Assembly (NCBI GenBank): GCA_002391235.1
Contig: DGRX01000004.1
Location: 95,951-159,950, forward strand
Source: Treponema sp. UBA4377
GTDB taxonomy: Bacteria; Spirochaetota; Spirochaetia; Treponematales; Treponemataceae
Direction: 5' to 3'
DNA: 64,000 nucleotides
The translations under genes were made by a program, and so were the position numbers. Positions 8,626 through 16,550 of this stretch are shown one piece after another. How positions within the stretch are numbered: the first letter of the stretch is position 1; every line of letters begins with the position of its first letter. Below the pieces are notes generated by a model. That model worked only from the letters and a program-made list of their open reading frames with translations, searched no databases and was not told the DNA's origin.

Positions 8626-8730
8626 GCAAGCCCTTGCGTTTTGCCACCGCCTCGCGCGCGAAGGCCAAAAACTTTTTTCCGCGCTCGGTCAGGGAAACGT
8701 GATAAAGGCATCCAATTTGTAAAAGTCCAT
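8622..8730 (-). pseudogene. Truncated, internally deleted copy of the LysR gene 5' end
   Basis: The first codons (MDFYKLDAFIT on the minus strand) match the LysR gene at 6819-7724 (MDFYELDAFIT). The sequence then jumps to the region encoding SLTERGKKFLAFAREAV, out of frame. About 130 bp present in the intact gene are missing and the copy ends after about 110 bp. It retains its own TATAAT (8742-8737) overlapping the divergent ketosynthase promoter region, so it is the stump of a divergent regulator gene. Confidence 0.8.
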
Positions 8731-8749
8731 GCCAAAATTATACCGCAAT

Positions 8750-8778
8750 TTGACTAATTCTTCTATATTGGTTATAAT
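8750..8778 (+). promoter_or_regulatory. Promoter of the APE-like cluster, leaderless
   Basis: TTGACT (8750-8755) and TATAAT (8773-8778) are 17 bp apart. The predicted +1 is the G of the GTG start codon at 8785. There is no Shine-Dalgarno sequence. Confidence 0.8.
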
Positions 8779-8784
8779 TCAAAC

Positions 8785-10044
8785 GTGAAAGAAACGCTTT
8801 TTTTGTCGGAACCGGGAATCGCCTGCGCGGCTGGAAACAACGCCGTCGATTTTTGGCGCTCGCTTACGGCAGGAAGCCAAGACGGGCTGGTTAAAGTTAA
8901 GACTCATTCTGGGCGCGAATTTTACGCGGCGAAAATCGCAGGCGGCGCGCTCAAAAAGACTTCCGCCCGCTACGACATGCGCGCGATTCAAATAGAAGAC
9001 GCCGCGCTGGAGCAAATCGCGCCGGCTGTTCAGGCCGCCAAGCAAAAATACGGCGCCTCCCGCATTGCAATTTGCGTGGGCTGCTGCGACAACGGCTCGG
9101 AATTTTCCGTGGCCGGCCACCGCGAGTATTTTGAAAAAGGCGCCTTTCCCAAAAACTATTCGCTGGAAATTCAAGGCGCTGACTATCCGGCCACATATAT
9201 AAAGGAAAAATTTGGCCTTGCGGGGCCGGCTTATGTTTTTGCCACCGCCTGCTCGTCTAGCGGAAGCGCGACAATCAAGGCGGCGCAGTTGGTTCAAGCG
9301 GGAATCGTTGACGCGGCCATAGTTGGCGGCGTTGACGTGGCTAGCGACACCGTTTTATTGGGCTTTGACTCTTTGGAAGCGGTGAGCGAAAACAAGACCA
9401 ATCCCTTTAGCGCCGCCCGCAGCGGAATCACGCTTGGCGAAGGAGCCGCGTTTTTTCTTTTGTCAAAGGACAAGGATTTGGCCCGCGCCGGCTGCGGCGG
9501 CTCTACCGATTCTGGGCTTGCAAACAATTGCCCGGTCGCGCTTTTGGGCTGGGGCGAAAGCGCCGACGCAAGCCACATGACCGCCCCGCTTGCTGACGGA
9601 AGCGGCGCCTTTTGCGCTATGAAAGAGGCCTTGGCCTTTGCGGGTTTGGACGCAAGCCAAATCGATTACGTAAATTTACACGGCACTGGAACAAAGCTGA
9701 ATGACAGCATGGAGGCCAAGGCTGTGGACCAGGTTTTTGGAAGCCTTGCCGCCGCCGTTCCCGCAAGTTCCACAAAGCCGATGACAGGCCACACGCTTGG
9801 CGCCTCCAGCGCGGTGGAGCTTGCCGCTTGCTGGCTTTCGATTGTCAACAACGATAAAAATAGTTCCGCCGAAATAAAATTGCCGCTCCATGTTTACGAC
9901 GGAAATTACGACCCGGATCTTCCCCGCCTAAACTTGGTTGGGCCGGAGACAAAATTCAACAAGCGAATAAACGTTTGCATGTCAAACTCCTTTGGATTTG
10001 GCGGATGCAACGTAAGTTTAATTATAGGAAAAACAAATGGCTGA
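8785..10044 (+). CDS. Beta-ketoacyl-ACP synthase, ApeO-like
   Basis: This 419-residue FabF-superfamily ketosynthase carries the full catalytic triad: C156 in TACSSS, H299 in HGTGT and H336 in GHTLGA. In aryl polyene (APE) pathways the corresponding enzyme, ApeO, extends the polyene with malonyl units together with a chain-length-factor-like partner; such a partner (28598-29200) is in this window. The start codon is GTG, at the predicted transcription start. Residues about 235-250 (AGCGGSTDSGLANNCP) are an odd cysteine- and glycine-rich insertion in a surface loop encoded by a genomic repeat. It heads the operon; the stop overlaps the next gene by 8 bp. Confidence 0.85.
   Translation: MKETLFLSEPGIACAAGNNAVDFWRSLTAGSQDGLVKVKTHSGREFYAAKIAGGALKKTSARYDMRAIQIEDAALEQIAPAVQAAKQKYGASRIAICVGCCDNGSEFSVAGHREYFEKGAFPKNYSLEIQGADYPATYIKEKFGLAGPAYVFATACSSSGSATIKAAQLVQAGIVDAAIVGGVDVASDTVLLGFDSLEAVSENKTNPFSAARSGITLGEGAAFFLLSKDKDLARAGCGGSTDSGLANNCPVALLGWGESADASHMTAPLADGSGAFCAMKEALAFAGLDASQIDYVNLHGTGTKLNDSMEAKAVDQVFGSLAAAVPASSTKPMTGHTLGASSAVELAACWLSIVNNDKNSSAEIKLPLHVYDGNYDPDLPRLNLVGPETKFNKRINVCMSNSFGFGGCNVSLIIGKTNG
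9506..9523 (-). repeat. Core of the dispersed TTGCAAG repeat, inside the ketosynthase gene
   Basis: The minus strand reads TTGCAAGCCCAGAATCGG, close to the dispersed core TTGCAAGRCCAWAACGCG. It lies within the loop insertion of the ketosynthase and keeps the frame open. Confidence 0.55.
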
Positions 10045-10531
10045 AAAACTTTACGCATTGCCGCAAACTGTTCCGGCGGAGCAGTTGATTAATTTGCTTC
10101 CGCACAAAAGCAAAATGTTCTTGCTTGACCGCCTGACCCAGCACGACACGGACGCGCGGACTTTGGAAAGCGACTCCCTTGTAACAAAAGAGCATATCTT
10201 TTATGATAAAGAGATTGACGGAGTTCCGTCGTATGTGGCTTTTGAAATGATCGCCCAAAGCATAAGCGCTTTGAGCGGCGTGACCGGCTACGAAATCGGA
10301 AAGCCGCCGCGTCCCGGATTTTTGCTGAGCCTTTTGAATTACACGGCCAAGGTTCCGTTTTTTAAGGCGGGAACAAGCGTCCATGTAAAAATCAAGAAGG
10401 TCGACGAGATGGAAGACATTTTGACTTATTCGGGCGAGGCCTACTACAGCGAGATGCCCGGCGAGCCTGTCATCACGACAACCGTCACGGTTATGGAAAC
10501 CGACGACCTTAAAATTTTGTACACCCATTAA
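10037..10531 (+). CDS. Hotdog-fold beta-hydroxyacyl-ACP dehydratase, ApeP-like
   Basis: The 164-residue single hotdog domain begins with a LLPHKSKMFLLDRL motif (about 20-33) characteristic of the ApeP dehydratase family. It should remove water from 3-hydroxyacyl-ACP during polyene elongation. In studied systems ApeP works as a heterodimer with ApeI; an ApeI-like protein is encoded at 13183-13545. It starts 8 bp before the ketosynthase stop, suggesting translational coupling. The active-site histidine arrangement differs from FabZ, as expected for the non-canonical partner. Confidence 0.8.
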   Translation: MAEKLYALPQTVPAEQLINLLPHKSKMFLLDRLTQHDTDARTLESDSLVTKEHIFYDKEIDGVPSYVAFEMIAQSISALSGVTGYEIGKPPRPGFLLSLLNYTAKVPFFKAGTSVHVKIKKVDEMEDILTYSGEAYYSEMPGEPVITTTVTVMETDDLKILYTH

Positions 10532-10584
10532 GCGCGGTTTTTGCCCGCTTTTTAGTCAGGAACTATGTTTATATAGGAGTTTTT

Positions 10585-11322
10585 ATGAGCGAAGAGAACG
10601 TTGGAAAGAAAGTTTTGGTGACCGGAGCCTCTGGCGGAATCGGCGCGGCGATCGCGCTTGCCGCCGCCAAGGAAGGCTATTACGTAGTCGCCCACTACAA
10701 TCACGGAAAGGAAAAGGCCGAAGCTGTCCTTGAGCAAATAAAGGCGGCGGGCGGTTCCGGCGAATTGATTCAGTTCAACCTTAGCGACCGCGCCGACTGC
10801 GAGGCCAAGCTTAACGCCTGGACAGAAGCCAACGGCGCGCTTTGGGGAATCGTGCAAAACGCGGGCATTTGCCGCGACGCCGCCTTTCCCGGAATGACCG
10901 CCGAAAGTTGGGACGCCGTCATTCACACAAACCTTGACGGCTTTTACAACGTGATCCAGCCGCTCGTGATGCCGATGTGCCGCCAAAAGAAGGGCCGCAT
11001 CATCACAATCGCGTCTGTGAGCGGCGTCATGGGAAACCGCGGCCAGGTAAACTACAGCGCTTCCAAGGCCGGAATCATCGGCGCGACAAAGGCGCTGGCC
11101 GTTGAGCTGGCCAAGCGAAAGATTACCGTAAACTGCATCGCGCCCGGCGTAATCGAAACCGAAATGATTAAGGACGCGCCGCTCGACATGATTTTGCCGA
11201 CAATTCCGATGCAGCGCGCCGGAAAGCCGGAGGAAATCGCCAGCGCCGCCGTCTTCCTTCTTTCTGAAGGAGCGTCATACATAACAAGACAAGTGATAAA
11301 CGTTAATGGAGGAATCATCTAA
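10585..11322 (+). CDS. 3-oxoacyl-ACP reductase (FabG/ApeQ-like)
   Basis: This 245-residue classical short-chain dehydrogenase has the NADPH-binding TGASGGIG motif (13-20), NAG near 92-94 and the catalytic residues S144, Y157 and K161 (YSASK). It reduces beta-ketoacyl-ACP to the 3-hydroxyacyl intermediate in each elongation cycle. It has a good Shine-Dalgarno site (AGGAG) and sits between the dehydratase and the second ketosynthase, the same order as ApeP-ApeQ-ApeR in APE clusters. A housekeeping FabG role is possible, but the context argues for the pathway-specific enzyme. Confidence 0.9.
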   Translation: MSEENVGKKVLVTGASGGIGAAIALAAAKEGYYVVAHYNHGKEKAEAVLEQIKAAGGSGELIQFNLSDRADCEAKLNAWTEANGALWGIVQNAGICRDAAFPGMTAESWDAVIHTNLDGFYNVIQPLVMPMCRQKKGRIITIASVSGVMGNRGQVNYSASKAGIIGATKALAVELAKRKITVNCIAPGVIETEMIKDAPLDMILPTIPMQRAGKPEEIASAAVFLLSEGASYITRQVINVNGGII

Positions 11323-11323
11323 T

Positions 11324-12571
11324 ATGAATAAAAGAAGAGTTGTAATCACAGGAGCCGGAATTTGCTCATCTCTCGGCGACACTTGGCCGGAAATTTTGAC
11401 GACCCTCAAGGGCTTGCAAAACTGCGTCGTCCGCATGGATGACTGGGACCGCTACGGCGTTGGAATGAACACGCGCTTGGCCGCTCCTTACACAAAGGAT
11501 TTGCGAAAGTACGATCGCAAAAAGACAAGGTCGATGGGCCGCGTTTCGCGCTTGGCCTTGCAAGCCACGGACGACGCGCTTCGCATGGCGGGATTGGTTT
11601 CCGCCGACGGAGTTGTCGCCGAGGAATTGCATAACGGCCGCACGGGAATTTCTTACGGTTCCTGCATGGGAAGCATGGACGCCAACATGGAGTTTTGCCA
11701 CATGCTTGAGCACGACGACTGCTCAAAGATGAACGCCACGACATACGTCCGCGCGATGCCGCAAACCGCCGCCTCAAACCTTAGCGTTTACTTCCAGATT
11801 CGCGGCCGCATCATCACGACCAACACCGCCTGCACTTCGGGAAGCCAGTCAATCGGCTACTCTTACGAGCAAATCGCTTACGGCTTCCAAGACATGATGG
11901 TTGCCGGCGGAGCGGAGGAATTGAGCGCCGCCGACTCGGACATTTTTGACACCTTGTTCGCCGCCAGCGTAAAGAACGACGCGCCCAAGACAAGCCCCAG
12001 TCCTTTTAGCAAGGAACGCGACGGCTTGGTAATCGGAGAAGGCGCCGGAACCCTTATTTTGGAAGAGTACGAGCACGCCAAGGCGCGCGGCGCGAAGATT
12101 TACGCCGAAATCATCGGCTTTGGCACCAACCAGGACGGAAACCACATCACGACGCCAAACCCCGACACGATGGGAAAGGCCATCGCGCTTGCCATCGAAG
12201 ACGCGGGAATCAGCCCTGACCAAATCGGATACATAAACGCGCACGGAACGGCGACCGGCCACGGAGACGTCGCCGAGACGACCGCCACCGAAGCCGTCTT
12301 CAAGCGCGCGGTTCCGATCAGCTCCACAAAGAGCTACACGGGCCACACGCTCGGCGCCTGCGGAACGATTGAGGCTTGGGTCGCCATCAACATGATGCGC
12401 GACGGCTGGTTCCACCCGACGCTCAACTTGACCGAAGCCAACCTTGACCCCGAATGCGGAAAGCTTGACTACATCATGGGAAGCGGCCGCGAGATTCAAA
12501 CCGACATCGTTATGTCAAACAACTTTGCCTTTGGCGGAGTGAACACGTCGCTGATTTTCAAGCGAGTGTAA
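11324..12571 (+). CDS. Beta-ketoacyl-ACP synthase II-like, ApeR-like
   Basis: The 415-residue FabF-like ketosynthase has C170 in NTACTSGS, H307 in NAHGTATGHGD and H341 in TGHTLGACG. In APE systems ApeR is the homodimeric ketosynthase proposed to act in early elongation or starter loading. The ATG at 11324 is used rather than an in-frame ATG 18 bases earlier because GGAGG (11308-11312) precedes it and it follows the reductase stop by one base. It is the last gene before a strong terminator, so the first polyene operon is ApeO-P-Q-R-like. Confidence 0.88.
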   Translation: MNKRRVVITGAGICSSLGDTWPEILTTLKGLQNCVVRMDDWDRYGVGMNTRLAAPYTKDLRKYDRKKTRSMGRVSRLALQATDDALRMAGLVSADGVVAEELHNGRTGISYGSCMGSMDANMEFCHMLEHDDCSKMNATTYVRAMPQTAASNLSVYFQIRGRIITTNTACTSGSQSIGYSYEQIAYGFQDMMVAGGAEELSAADSDIFDTLFAASVKNDAPKTSPSPFSKERDGLVIGEGAGTLILEEYEHAKARGAKIYAEIIGFGTNQDGNHITTPNPDTMGKAIALAIEDAGISPDQIGYINAHGTATGHGDVAETTATEAVFKRAVPISSTKSYTGHTLGACGTIEAWVAINMMRDGWFHPTLNLTEANLDPECGKLDYIMGSGREIQTDIVMSNNFAFGGVNTSLIFKRV

Positions 12572-12578
12572 AAAATAC

Positions 12579-12606
12579 GGCGGGCCTTGCGGCCCGCCTT
12601 TTTTAT
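12579..12606 (+). terminator. Rho-independent terminator of the first polyene operon
   Basis: GGCGGGCC and GGCCCGCC pair perfectly around a TTGC loop and are followed by TTTTTTATT. It lies 7 bp after the ketosynthase stop. Confidence 0.92.
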
Positions 12607-12607
12607 T

Positions 12608-12677
12608 GAGGCGCGATAATTATATTCGCGCCTCAAAACGACCGAGTCAAGGCCTTGAGCGCAGCGTGCCTTGACCG
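12608..12677. repeat. Composite hairpin repeat
   Basis: A palindrome (GAGGCGCG and CGCGCCTC arms, 12608-12634) is followed by GAGTCAAGGCCTTGA and, 8 bp later, GTGCCTTGACCG, so GTCAAGGC and GCCTTGAC form an outer inverted repeat. The same order of parts recurs at 39607-39741. The 12572-12753 gap otherwise holds only the terminator and a short unassigned stretch. Confidence 0.65.
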
Positions 12678-12753
12678 GACGTATTTGCAATAGTCATAGC
12701 GGCCGTATCTTTAGTCTATTCTAAATTTCGGGGTGGTGTTTTACTTTAGTAGT

Positions 12754-13134
12754 ATGACTAACATCCAGAGTATAAGAAAAGCCGTGGCCAAAAACATTCG
12801 CTCCTTTAGGGAAGAAGCTGGCTACACACAAGAAACTCTTGCCGAAAAATTGGGCTTTTCAACATCACACATCGCCAACATAGAAGGCGGAAAGACCGGC
12901 ATCAGCGACGAAATACTTGCAAGCCTTTGCAACCTTTTTCATAAAAAACCATCAGAAATATACAACGAGCCCGACCTGGATTTTGTCGTGGACAAAGAGC
13001 TAAAGCTTGCCATAAACGACAGCGTAAAAAAGGTCATCCAAAATTCCTCCAATGAGATCGCGGACGAAATATTGCGCCGCGTCACAAACGAGCTTACCGT
13101 CCGCGGCTATTCAGAGCGCCGCAGGGAACGCTAG
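12754..13134 (+). CDS. XRE-family HTH transcriptional regulator
   Basis: This 126-residue protein has an N-terminal HTH_3 domain (about 5-65, including TQETLAEKLGFSTSHIANIE) and a charged helical C-terminus that may dimerise. It lies between the two halves of the APE-like cluster and may regulate it, though that is inference from position. The ATG at 12754 is chosen because the XRE domain starts immediately after it; a GTG 21 bases upstream is less likely. No operator is obvious. Confidence 0.82.
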   Translation: MTNIQSIRKAVAKNIRSFREEAGYTQETLAEKLGFSTSHIANIEGGKTGISDEILASLCNLFHKKPSEIYNEPDLDFVVDKELKLAINDSVKKVIQNSSNEIADEILRRVTNELTVRGYSERRRER

Positions 13135-13147
13135 GCCGCAAAAACAG

Positions 13148-13176
13148 TTGAATTTATTGCCAAAATCCAATAAAAT
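13148..13176 (+). promoter_or_regulatory. Promoter of the second polyene operon, leaderless
   Basis: TTGAAT (13148-13153) and TAAAAT (13171-13176) are 17 bp apart, and the predicted +1 is the A of the ATG at 13183. No Shine-Dalgarno site is present. Confidence 0.75.
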
Positions 13177-13182
13177 AACAGA

Positions 13183-13545
13183 ATGTACTTAGAACAGCAT
13201 AAAATCGCTCCCGAAACTTTGATTGAAAAGACGGACGACTCGCTCACTCTTGAGTTTACCGTCACAGAAGAATGCGATTTTTTTGACGGACATTTTCCAG
13301 AGATTCATTTGCTTCCCGCGGTGGCCCAAATCGATCTTATGATGCATTTTGCGAAAAAGTATTTTGGAGACAAGGGCTTTGCCGCTTCGACAAAGAGAAC
13401 AAAATTCGGCGCTCCGATTTTTCCCGGCTACACAGTCAGATTGAACGTAAAATACAATTCAGAAAAAAACGCTTACGCTTACAAATTGACTAGCGGCGAC
13501 GAAAGCAAGGTTTTTTCCAGCGGAACTTTCGCTCTTGGGGAATGA
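13183..13545 (+). CDS. Hotdog-fold dehydratase, ApeI-like
   Basis: The 120-residue protein is a short hotdog domain with the ApeI/FabZ-like motif FFDGHFPEIHLLPAVAQID; H37 is the likely catalytic histidine. It would be the catalytic half of the ApeI:ApeP dehydratase pair, with its partner at 10037-10531. It heads a tightly packed operon running to the LolA-like gene at 16421. Confidence 0.82.
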   Translation: MYLEQHKIAPETLIEKTDDSLTLEFTVTEECDFFDGHFPEIHLLPAVAQIDLMMHFAKKYFGDKGFAASTKRTKFGAPIFPGYTVRLNVKYNSEKNAYAYKLTSGDESKVFSSGTFALGE

Positions 13546-13552
13546 TAGCCGT

Positions 13553-14314
13553 ATGCAGCAAGGCTTTGTAATTCCGGTATACAATCACGGCGACACGCTT
13601 GCGGGCGTTGTTTCCGCTTTGACTAAATACAATCTTCCTATAATTGTGGTTGACGACGGAAACGACGCCGCGAACAAAAACTTTATCCAAGCCGTCGCCG
13701 CCGCGAACAAAAATGTTTGTGTAATCGCAAACAAGCGCAACCGCGGAAAAGGCTATTCGGTTTGCCGCGCCGTAAAAGAGGCGCATAAAATGGGAATAAC
13801 GCATTTGTTCCAAATCGACGCGGACGGACAGCACGACACGCAGTCCACTTGCGCGGAATTCCTAAAAACGTCGCGGGAAAATCCAGAGGCGCTTGTTTGC
13901 GGCTGCCCGGAATTTGACTCGTCGCTTCCGCCAGCGCGCGCCAAGGCAAAGAAAATCAGCAACGCTTGGACAGAGTTCACGGCGCTAAGCAAGGGCCAAA
14001 TTCCTGACGGAATGTGCGGCTATAGAATTTATCCGGTCGAACCTTTTTACAAAATTTGCAGGCGCGCGTGGATTGACAGCCACATGGGCTTTGACGCGGA
14101 AATTTTGGTGCGCCTTATTTGGGCGGACGTTCCCGTAATTTACAAGCCGGTTAAAGTCACATATCCCGTTGGAGGAAAGTCCAATTTTAGAGTTGTGCGC
14201 GACAACATTCACATTTCGTTCACCTTCGCGCGCCTTACGGTTGGAATGTGGCTGCGCTATCCTTGGCTAAAGGCCCGCCAAATAAAGCGAAAGAAGCGAA
14301 ATGAAAAAAATTAA
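13553..14314 (+). CDS. Family 2 glycosyltransferase of the polyene cluster
   Basis: This 253-residue GT-A fold enzyme starts with FVIPVYNHGD, has VVDDGN near 35, and the metal-binding IDADGQHD (DxD). It lacks C-terminal membrane helices. GT2 enzymes are regular members of aryl polyene clusters and are thought to act on the lipid-sugar anchor, but donor and acceptor are unknown. The ATG at 13553 is preferred over a TTG at 13535, which lies inside the ApeI-like gene; the upstream stop is 7 bp away. The 3' end overlaps the acyltransferase gene by 14 bp. Confidence 0.85.
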   Translation: MQQGFVIPVYNHGDTLAGVVSALTKYNLPIIVVDDGNDAANKNFIQAVAAANKNVCVIANKRNRGKGYSVCRAVKEAHKMGITHLFQIDADGQHDTQSTCAEFLKTSRENPEALVCGCPEFDSSLPPARAKAKKISNAWTEFTALSKGQIPDGMCGYRIYPVEPFYKICRRAWIDSHMGFDAEILVRLIWADVPVIYKPVKVTYPVGGKSNFRVVRDNIHISFTFARLTVGMWLRYPWLKARQIKRKKRNEKN

Positions 14315-15284
14315 AGCTGGAAGGGAATGGTATGTCGAAAAAGAAGCGTCGACTTCCACCAGGCCCTATCGTTTGACATTTTGGTGCCTCAAGCATTTTC
14401 CCCGCTGGCTTGTCAACTTTATCACTTACTGCGCGGCCCTTTACTTTTTTATTTTTGACAAGCGCTGCCGCCTGGAAAGCGTCCGCTACCAAAAAAATTT
14501 AAAGGCCTACAGCCCGGCTTTTAAAAAAATAAAGCCCTTAAGGCAAGTGGCCACGTTTGCCGTCACTATTGTCGAAAAAATCGACTGCTGGACAAATCCG
14601 ATTCCGTTTGAAAACATCCGCTTTAGCGACGACGACGCTCAGGCGCTGATAGAGCAGCTTAACCAAGGAAAGGGCGCCTTCATCATCATTTCGCACTTGG
14701 GAGACTCGGAAGTTTTGCGCTCGCTGGCCAATAAAAACGAAATCGGCATAAAAAAAACGATTCCAATCGCCGTGCTTTCCGACCGCGACGTTTCTTCAAA
14801 TTTTTCAAAGGCGATGAACGCCATGAACCATAATTTCACTTTGAACACGATTGACGTTAACGACATTACGCCGGCCACAATCGAGCAAATCATGGACACA
14901 ATCAAGCAAGGCGGACTTGTCGTTTGCGCGGGCGACCGTCTTAGCAAAAACAAAAGCGAGCGCTATTTGACCCATGATTTTTTGGGAAAACCCGCGCCAT
15001 TTTCTTACGGCGTTTATTTTTTGGCGGACTTGGTCGCCGCTCCCGTTTACTTTGTTTGGGGCTTTAGGCGCGGAAACATCGTTTTGCGCAGGGACTGCGA
15101 GATGTTCGTGATCAAGTCAAAGGCAAAGCTTGGCGGCGGACGGAAGGGCAGGGAGGAGCGCATGAACGCCCTTTGCGCGGAATTCGTTCAAAAGCTGGAA
15201 TATTTTGTTCAAAAATATCCCTACCAGTGGTATAACTTTTTTGACTTTTGGATGTTTCCAAATGGAGAGGAAAATGCGAATTAG
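14301..15284 (+). CDS. LpxL/HtrB-like lysophospholipid acyltransferase
   Basis: The 327-residue protein has an N-terminal hydrophobic helix (about 35-55) and the acyltransferase motif IISHLGDSE (family form HxxxxD/E), followed by DRLSKN and a hydrophobic FLADLVAAPVYFVWG segment. It belongs to the LpxL/LPLAT group found in aryl polyene clusters, where it probably transfers the polyene acyl chain to a lipid or glycolipid head group at the inner membrane. It overlaps both neighbours (14 bp and 11 bp). Confidence 0.85.
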   Translation: MKKIKAGREWYVEKEASTSTRPYRLTFWCLKHFPRWLVNFITYCAALYFFIFDKRCRLESVRYQKNLKAYSPAFKKIKPLRQVATFAVTIVEKIDCWTNPIPFENIRFSDDDAQALIEQLNQGKGAFIIISHLGDSEVLRSLANKNEIGIKKTIPIAVLSDRDVSSNFSKAMNAMNHNFTLNTIDVNDITPATIEQIMDTIKQGGLVVCAGDRLSKNKSERYLTHDFLGKPAPFSYGVYFLADLVAAPVYFVWGFRRGNIVLRRDCEMFVIKSKAKLGGGRKGREERMNALCAEFVQKLEYFVQKYPYQWYNFFDFWMFPNGEENAN

Positions 15285-15726
15285 TTCGGAATCAAAAGTT
15301 CGCGTCGAGTTTTACGACGTTGACAGCATGGACATAGTTTACCACGCCAACTACGTCAAATATTTGGAAGTGGCCCGCTGCGACCTTTTGGACAAAATCG
15401 GCTACGGCTACAATCAAATGCGCGCGACAAATTATGTCTTCCCGGTCGCGACGCTCAACGTAAAATACATCCGCTCGCTAAAGTTTGAGCAGACGGCCAC
15501 GATAAAGGCCACCTTGCTTGAATGGGAAAACCGCGTCAAGATAAAGTATGAAATTTACGCGCCCGACGGTTCCATTGTAACCAAGGCCGAGACCACGCAG
15601 CTGGCCGTAAAGGTTCCGCAGACAGAAGCGTGTTTTGTCTGTCCAAAAGAGCTGACCGACAAGGTGGAGGCCATTTTTAAGGCCAACAATGTTTCGGCCG
15701 ACGACGACGGGGAGATTTTATTGTGA
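15274..15726 (+). CDS. 4-hydroxybenzoyl-CoA-type thioesterase (hotdog)
   Basis: The 150-residue hotdog thioesterase has the YDVDSMDIVYHANYVKYLE motif, in which the aspartate preceding IVYHANY is the usual catalytic residue of the YbgC/4HBT group. It would hydrolyse stalled or finished acyl-thioesters of the pathway. The ATG at 15274 follows GGAGAGG and overlaps the acyltransferase stop by 11 bp; a more upstream start would enter the acyltransferase frame deeply. It ends overlapping the next gene by 4 bp. Confidence 0.85.
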   Translation: MRISSESKVRVEFYDVDSMDIVYHANYVKYLEVARCDLLDKIGYGYNQMRATNYVFPVATLNVKYIRSLKFEQTATIKATLLEWENRVKIKYEIYAPDGSIVTKAETTQLAVKVPQTEACFVCPKELTDKVEAIFKANNVSADDDGEILL

Positions 15727-16421
15727 AACTTTTGATTGAACGCAAGCCCAGGACAGCCGCCGGTTTTTTTGTCCTTAAAGCGCTTTTTGTTTTTGCCGCG
15801 ATTTTTTTCGCCGCCGAAAGCCTCTGGGCGCAGGCGGAAGGAGCGGGACCGTCCTTGGAGCGAGTGTCGGCGGCCTTGGCCAAGAACAAGGTTACCCGCG
15901 GCAATTTTGTCTTGGAGCGGACGGCGGCCAACAAGAGCCGCGCGTTAAAGTCCAGCGGAGAATTTGTCATCGCTTCGGACTATGGAATCATTTGGAAAAC
16001 CGAAAAGCCGATAAAATCCGTCCAAGCCGCCGCCAAAAATTTCACGGTCGCCGAGACTGCCTCTGGAAAGCGGACCAAGATTGACGGAAGCCAAAATCCT
16101 GTTTACCTGCAAATGGCGCTTTTGACCAGCGCGCTTTGGTCGGGCGACTTAGAGGCCGTGCAAGCCGCCGCCGAAATAAATTTCCGTTCGGACGAAAATT
16201 CATGGACGCTGGAACTGTTCCCCAAAGACCAAGCGGTTCAAATGGCTTTGGAAAAAATCGTTGTGGAGGGGAGCTGGAAGCCCGCCGTCGCCGGACAACC
16301 GCTTGCCGCCGCCACAAGCCTTTGCCTGCGATTAAAGGGCGGAAACGCCGCATGCTACTATATGAGCGGACATAAATACGATTTGCCGCTAACGCCCGCC
16401 GAACTTTCGTATTTTGACTAA
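15723..16421 (+). CDS. LolA-like outer-membrane lipoprotein carrier
   Basis: This 232-residue protein has an N-terminal signal segment ending near SLWAQA, then a LolA-like beta-rich body (ITRGNF-type motif here VTRGNFVLERT, and SGEFVIASDYGIIWKT). LolA-like proteins in polyene clusters are thought to carry the lipid product across the periplasm. It starts at a GTG that overlaps the thioesterase stop (GTGA). It is the last gene of the operon; no MMPL exporter follows, unlike in standard clusters. Confidence 0.82.
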   Translation: MKLLIERKPRTAAGFFVLKALFVFAAIFFAAESLWAQAEGAGPSLERVSAALAKNKVTRGNFVLERTAANKSRALKSSGEFVIASDYGIIWKTEKPIKSVQAAAKNFTVAETASGKRTKIDGSQNPVYLQMALLTSALWSGDLEAVQAAAEINFRSDENSWTLELFPKDQAVQMALEKIVVEGSWKPAVAGQPLAAATSLCLRLKGGNAACYYMSGHKYDLPLTPAELSYFD

Positions 16422-16505
16422 AAACTAGAACAAATTGATAGAAAAATCGCAAAAATAAAACAAAATGACTATATCTTTTTTGGCGGAATGGCTTAATAAT
16501 AATAG

Positions 16506-16525
16506 TTGCGGTATCGATACCGCAA
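16506..16525. promoter_or_regulatory. Perfect 20-bp palindromic operator before the sugar ABC operon
   Basis: TTGCGGTATCGATACCGCAA is a perfect palindrome with a central CG, as in LacI/GalR-family operators. It ends 25 bp before the ATG of the binding-protein gene and lies close to the AT-rich TAATAATAATAG stretch that probably holds the -10 box, so binding should repress transcription. No LacI-family gene is in the window. Confidence 0.75.
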
Positions 16526-16550
16526 ATCTTCAAAAACACAGGAGAATATT

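Noticed and set aside
11849..12499. 216-codon minus-strand open frame opposite the ApeR-like ketosynthase
   Set aside because: The plus strand carries all ketosynthase motifs in frame; the antisense frame is a codon-bias artefact.
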